Source of the DNA: Bacteroidales bacterium
Lineage (GTDB): Bacteria > Bacteroidota > Bacteroidia > Bacteroidales > P3
DNA length: 16,940 nucleotides
NCBI GenBank assembly: GCA_012837565.1
Contig: DUQY01000159.1
Span: 1 to 16,940, forward strand
Direction: 5' to 3'
Position numbers and translations under genes: made by a program. Positions 13,890 to 16,940 of this stretch are shown here, one piece after another. How positions within the stretch are numbered: the first letter of the stretch is position 1; every line of letters starts with the position of its first letter. The notes under the pieces were generated by a model. It worked only from the letters and a program-made list of their open reading frames with translations. It was not told the DNA's origin and did no database searches.

Positions 13890-15980
13890 TTATACCTTGC
13901 CCCAGAACTTCCTCAAGAACCATTCTGCTGCAAATAAAGATATTATTAAAAACAAATCCCACCACATATCAATTAACCTTTTATTGGTTATAGTTTGGTT
14001 TACAATTGGTTTAATGTCGTCTCTTTTTTCAATTAGGTCTTTAAGCCTTTCTATATCATTTGGATAAATCATTTCTGCTGATGTTCTCTCGGAGATATTA
14101 AAAAGAAGATTATGGTTAGCCACAAGATCAATTTGTTCTAGGTTTTGGGAAGAAACATAAAAAACCCCTTGCACTTGTAGGGCTTTACCACCATAATTTG
14201 TTGTTGTAATATAATTGTACTCTCCTGCTGGAAATGCTCCTAGATTTAAAAGATATGAATTGGAAGTCCGAGAAAAGACATAAGGATATTTCTTCTTATC
14301 CTGATTCGTTATCGTAATCTTAACCTCAGGCTCATTTACTAACTCATAGCTTTCATTATATAGCTCTGCATCCAAAACAATAGGTTGGTTCTCTGCAAAG
14401 ACCTTATCGCAAATAACCCTAAACCTACTTTTGTCTATTTTAGTAGCAAGATATTGAACAGACTTATGAATAATTTCATTTACTTGGTCGTGAGTTTGGT
14501 TGATAAGATAGTTCTGCAATCTCCATCGCCAAATCCCCTCTCCTACTATAATTCCATATCTTGTAGAATTATCATTAGTAAATGCAATTAAAGGATAATC
14601 TGTTTGAACAATACCAATGTTTTGGAAAGCTAAGCTTTGTGTTAGAGGAGATACTTGATATCTTCCAAACGGAGGTTGAAGTGGTGGAAACCTATTAAGA
14701 AGGTTCTCTGTTTCTTTTGAAACACTAAATAAGGTGAAGTTATTGTTAAAAATAGATGTTGCCGAGTTCTGTGTGGTTTTATTCCCTGTAATGTTGAGCC
14801 CTATGGAAAGTGAATTAAGATAAGGCATATTGGTTTGTGAGCCAATAATAAATAGGATTGGGATATTCTCGTCTTTTAGTTTTTGAATTGCTTTAAGATG
14901 TTGTGGGTTTGAGGATGGAATCTGATGCAAAACAGCAATATTATATTCCGAAAATGAAGCTGGCAATTCATTAAAAAGAAAGGACTTAACCTCGTAGTTT
15001 TCGTTTTCTTCTATCGACTGTTTTATTGCAGACAAATCAGGATGAGGAGAGTTTCCCACAAGCAAAACTTTCTGCCTTCCATCAAGGACTTCAATAAAAA
15101 TGTCTTTGGTATCACTAATAACGGTTTTCCCATTTTCAGTTGTCTCTAAGCTGATTTTATATCTTTGTAATCCTACCTTATCTGCCAGAAAACTAGTCTC
15201 AAAGTTCTTATAAAAAGTATCATTATCAACATCAAACCTTTCTTCAAACAAAGTTCTTCCGTCCTTAGTAATCCTAATAATAGACCTACTTCCCTTTGCT
15301 TTTTTGGCTAAGGCCGTTATCTCAATAGGGAACTTGTTATTCAAGTACGCAAATCGATTATTCCTAACACTTCCTATTGAAAGGTCTTTATTAATTGTAG
15401 TATCGCCCATTGCAACAGTAAAAATAGGGATTTGAAGATTCTCTACAATACTTAAGGGGTTCATTCCTTGATTAATTATCCCATCTGTTATTAAGACAAT
15501 TCCTGAAAGGTTTAAATTTATATATTTCTCTTCTATTTTCTCAATTACACTTGAGATATCAGTCGCATAATCCTCCCATTTGATTGACTTAATCTCATTA
15601 TTATTAATTTCTCTAACGTCATTTCCAAATAAAACAGTCTTAACTTCAAAGTCTTTTTCTAATGACTCAGATAACTTTTCAAGACCTTTTAAATATTCGT
15701 TTTTATAGAAAGGAGAATATTTAGTCATCAAGATTGAAGATGAGTTATCTTGAGCTAAAATAATTAGTGGCTTTTTTATTACGGTTTTCTTCTGCTTAAT
15801 GAAGGGAGAAACAATAAGAAAAAGAGATAAAAGCAAAGCAAGGAAACGAATAGAAGAAAGCAAAACGGATTGTGTTTTGGAAAAAAACTTTCTCTTTGGA
15901 TAAAAATAAAGAACAAAGCTCCCAAGAACTGCTATCAAAACTAAGGGAATTAGCCACCAAGGGGAATATTCTATAAACAT
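13890..15980 (-). CDS. VWA-domain membrane protein (BatA/YfbK-related architecture)
   Basis: A 696-residue inner-membrane protein. Two N-terminal helices (about 8-28 and 38-60) precede a periplasmic or cytoplasmic von Willebrand A-like domain (about 70-200) with an intact metal-site triad: DxSxS at 78-82, Thr140 and Asp166 in LITDG. Residues about 205-300 look like a beta-sandwich. A stretch from about 308 (KVLLVGNSPHPD) resembles the class I glutamine-amidotransferase-like domain found in large Bacteroidota VWA proteins, without a recognisable catalytic Cys. More beta-rich sequence follows, and a single C-terminal helix (about 672-690) ends the protein. Such proteins are thought to act in envelope or aerotolerance-type complexes, but partners here (MoxR ATPase, other Bat genes) are not in the window. 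Spacing of 49 and 51 bases to its neighbours suggests one transcript. Confidence 0.85.
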   Translation of the reverse strand: MFIEYSPWWLIPLVLIAVLGSFVLYFYPKRKFFSKTQSVLLSSIRFLALLLSLFLIVSPFIKQKKTVIKKPLIILAQDNSSSILMTKYSPFYKNEYLKGLEKLSESLEKDFEVKTVLFGNDVREINNNEIKSIKWEDYATDISSVIEKIEEKYINLNLSGIVLITDGIINQGMNPLSIVENLQIPIFTVAMGDTTINKDLSIGSVRNNRFAYLNNKFPIEITALAKKAKGSRSIIRITKDGRTLFEERFDVDNDTFYKNFETSFLADKVGLQRYKISLETTENGKTVISDTKDIFIEVLDGRQKVLLVGNSPHPDLSAIKQSIEENENYEVKSFLFNELPASFSEYNIAVLHQIPSSNPQHLKAIQKLKDENIPILFIIGSQTNMPYLNSLSIGLNITGNKTTQNSATSIFNNNFTLFSVSKETENLLNRFPPLQPPFGRYQVSPLTQSLAFQNIGIVQTDYPLIAFTNDNSTRYGIIVGEGIWRWRLQNYLINQTHDQVNEIIHKSVQYLATKIDKSRFRVICDKVFAENQPIVLDAELYNESYELVNEPEVKITITNQDKKKYPYVFSRTSNSYLLNLGAFPAGEYNYITTTNYGGKALQVQGVFYVSSQNLEQIDLVANHNLLFNISERTSAEMIYPNDIERLKDLIEKRDDIKPIVNQTITNKRLIDMWWDLFLIISLFAAEWFLRKFWGKV

Positions 15981-16029
15981 ATTATTTTTCTATTTATTTT
16001 TTTAGTTATTCTTGTTGTTTAGTTATAGG

Positions 16030-16746
16030 CTAAACCATACCTCGCTCTTTCTTAATTGTTTCATAAGCATTATTAACTGCTTGAAACTTTTCTTTTGCAG
16101 CTTTTTTAGCATCCTCACCAAGTGATTCAACCTTATCAGGATGATACTTAACTGCCATTTTTCTATAAGCTTTCTTAATTTCTTGCTCCGATGTAGTTTT
16201 GTCAATTTGCAGAATCGTATAAGCAGAATCGGTTGAAGTAAAATACATAGCTTCAATTGTCTTATAATCTGCATCATTAAGCCCAAGAAGTTGAGCAATA
16301 TTACGAATCGTTCTTTTTTCAACCTCTGAACAAGAATCATCTGCATTTGCAATACCAAACAAATAATGAAGAAGTTGAAGACGTGAAGCATAATTCATTG
16401 AATATCTTATCTGAATTGTAGCCTCTCTAAGGTCAACATCCTTTTGAAGAAGCTCCTGAAGAATTGCCATTCTATTATTTGCATGATCAGGTCCAAAGTT
16501 ACGGTTGAAGAAATCCTTAACAAACTCAAGCTCACTTCTCATAACCTTTCCATCAGAACGCATCACAGCAGAGGCAAGCACCAAAAGGCTTACCGAGAAA
16601 TTAGCTTCCCTCTTTGGAGCAACGTCATATTCCTTAGTTATTGATCTTTCAAGAAGACTACCTGCTGCATACCCAATAAGTCCTCCCCATATTCCACCAC
16701 CAAAAATAAAACCCAATAATCCAGCAATCCATTTAATAAAACTCAT
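16030..16746 (-). CDS. DjlA-like membrane co-chaperone (TerB + J domain)
   Basis: A 238-residue protein with the same domain order as DjlA: a Gly-rich hydrophobic N-terminal segment (residues 6-30, GLLGFIFGGGIWGGLIGYAA) anchoring it in the inner membrane, an acidic helical TerB-like domain (about 48-160, VLASAVMRSDGKVMRSELEFV and ANADDSCSEVEK giving the two metal-type acidic sites), and a C-terminal J domain (about 173-234) with the HPD motif at 202-204 that stimulates DnaK-type ATPases. The Gly-rich anchor is like the dimerising helix of DjlA. It would recruit Hsp70 to the membrane. It is the first gene of the minus-strand set and has a likely promoter 23 bases or more upstream. Orthology with enterobacterial DjlA is not certain, hence no symbol. 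Confidence 0.9.
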   Translation of the reverse strand: MSFIKWIAGLLGFIFGGGIWGGLIGYAAGSLLERSITKEYDVAPKREANFSVSLLVLASAVMRSDGKVMRSELEFVKDFFNRNFGPDHANNRMAILQELLQKDVDLREATIQIRYSMNYASRLQLLHYLFGIANADDSCSEVEKRTIRNIAQLLGLNDADYKTIEAMYFTSTDSAYTILQIDKTTSEQEIKKAYRKMAVKYHPDKVESLGEDAKKAAKEKFQAVNNAYETIKKERGMV

Positions 16747-16768
16747 ATTCAGAAAATTTAATTGATTG

Positions 16769-16776
16769 CAAAGATA
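16769..16776 (-). promoter_or_regulatory. -7 promoter element of the DjlA-like gene set
   Basis: On the minus strand TATCTTTG (16776 down to 16769) fits TAnnTTTG. No TTG occurs at the expected distance upstream. The leader would be short, about 15 bases to the ATG at 16746. Confidence 0.45.
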
Positions 16777-16853
16777 GTTAATTTTAATAATTTGTTTTGA
16801 TGATACAGCATATAAACTTAGATTAGTAAATGGAAACGCAGATTCAAGCTATT

Positions 16854-16916
16854 CCTTAGTGCAACATTTCTTTGCAAAGCAATAATCAGCCCTTAGTTTC
16901 TTTGATCAAAAAAACT
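16854..16916. repeat. Two related palindromic units in non-coding DNA
   Basis: CCTTAGT is followed by TTTCTTTG and CAAA in both 16854-16879 and 16891-16910. The first unit contains the 10-bp palindrome CTTTGCAAAG (16870-16879), the second TTTGATCAAA (16901-16910); their centres are 31 bp apart. The second widens to a 22-bp palindrome with one mismatched pair (16895-16916). The rest of 16777-16940 shows no convincing gene. It could be a dispersed intergenic repeat or a pair of operator sites. Confidence 0.5.
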
Positions 16917-16940
16917 CCTTATCTCCACGCCCCAAACACA

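Noticed and set aside
16023..16391. 122-codon minus-strand frame overlapping the DjlA-like gene
   Set aside because: It is a frame-shifted reading of the TerB/J-domain coding sequence, which carries the true motifs including HPD; the product is Leu/Lys low complexity.
16893..16940. Minus-strand open frame from the window edge ending ...SFFDQRN-stop
   Set aside because: Only 15 codons are visible, another minus frame is equally open for 10 codons, and the DNA lies in the palindromic repeat; there is no basis to call a gene end.

Overview
This is a low-GC window from a member of the Bacteroidota, most likely Bacteroidales-like. Four things point there: promoters of the Bacteroidota form (a TTG about 18-19 bases upstream of TAnnTTTG), A-rich leaders with almost no Shine-Dalgarno sequence, a type B (zinc-ligand-free) ribosomal protein L31, and family-specific proteins such as a multi-repeat DUF349 protein and a GlmU-like nucleotidyltransferase. 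Species cannot be named from the sequence alone.

Layout, left to right. (1) 1-876: the end of a surface-polysaccharide type cluster, with the C-terminal tail of a probable glycosyltransferase overlapping a complete family 2 glycosyltransferase. (2) 930-4196: dnaX (clamp loader gamma/tau) followed closely by a cation:proton antiporter. The dnaX linker has an in-frame A AAA AAG slippery run followed at once by stops in both other frames. (3) 4197-4335: a gap holding a candidate 35-codon cationic helical peptide gene and interleaved inverted repeats. (4) 4336-5160 (minus): an unrecognised exported protein with a lysine-rich tail, divergently transcribed from a large acidic protein with five DUF349 repeats (5344-7464); their promoters face away from each other and nearly touch. 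(5) 7501-7897: rpmE2 with its own promoter, leader hairpin and strong terminator. (6) 7994-13059: a tightly packed plus-strand run of GlmU-like nucleotidyltransferase, Lon protease, a 77-residue two-helix membrane protein and SufS cysteine desulfurase. (7) 16746-13056 (minus): a TerB+J-domain membrane co-chaperone, a VWA-type inner-membrane protein and a SAM-dependent methyltransferase, meeting sufS tail to tail with overlapping stop codons. (8) 16747-16940: non-coding DNA with a probable promoter and two related palindromic units.

Most of this is housekeeping: replication, ion homeostasis, translation, proteolysis, Fe-S/sulfur supply and envelope quality control. I see no phage, insertion sequence, CRISPR array, tRNA or rRNA. 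The observations most worth following are the dnaX slippage site, the small cationic ORF with its interleaved repeats downstream of the antiporter, the structured leaders of the DUF349 gene and rpmE2, and the unknown small membrane protein fixed between lon and sufS. None of these is proof of a new system; they are candidates supported by sequence pattern only.
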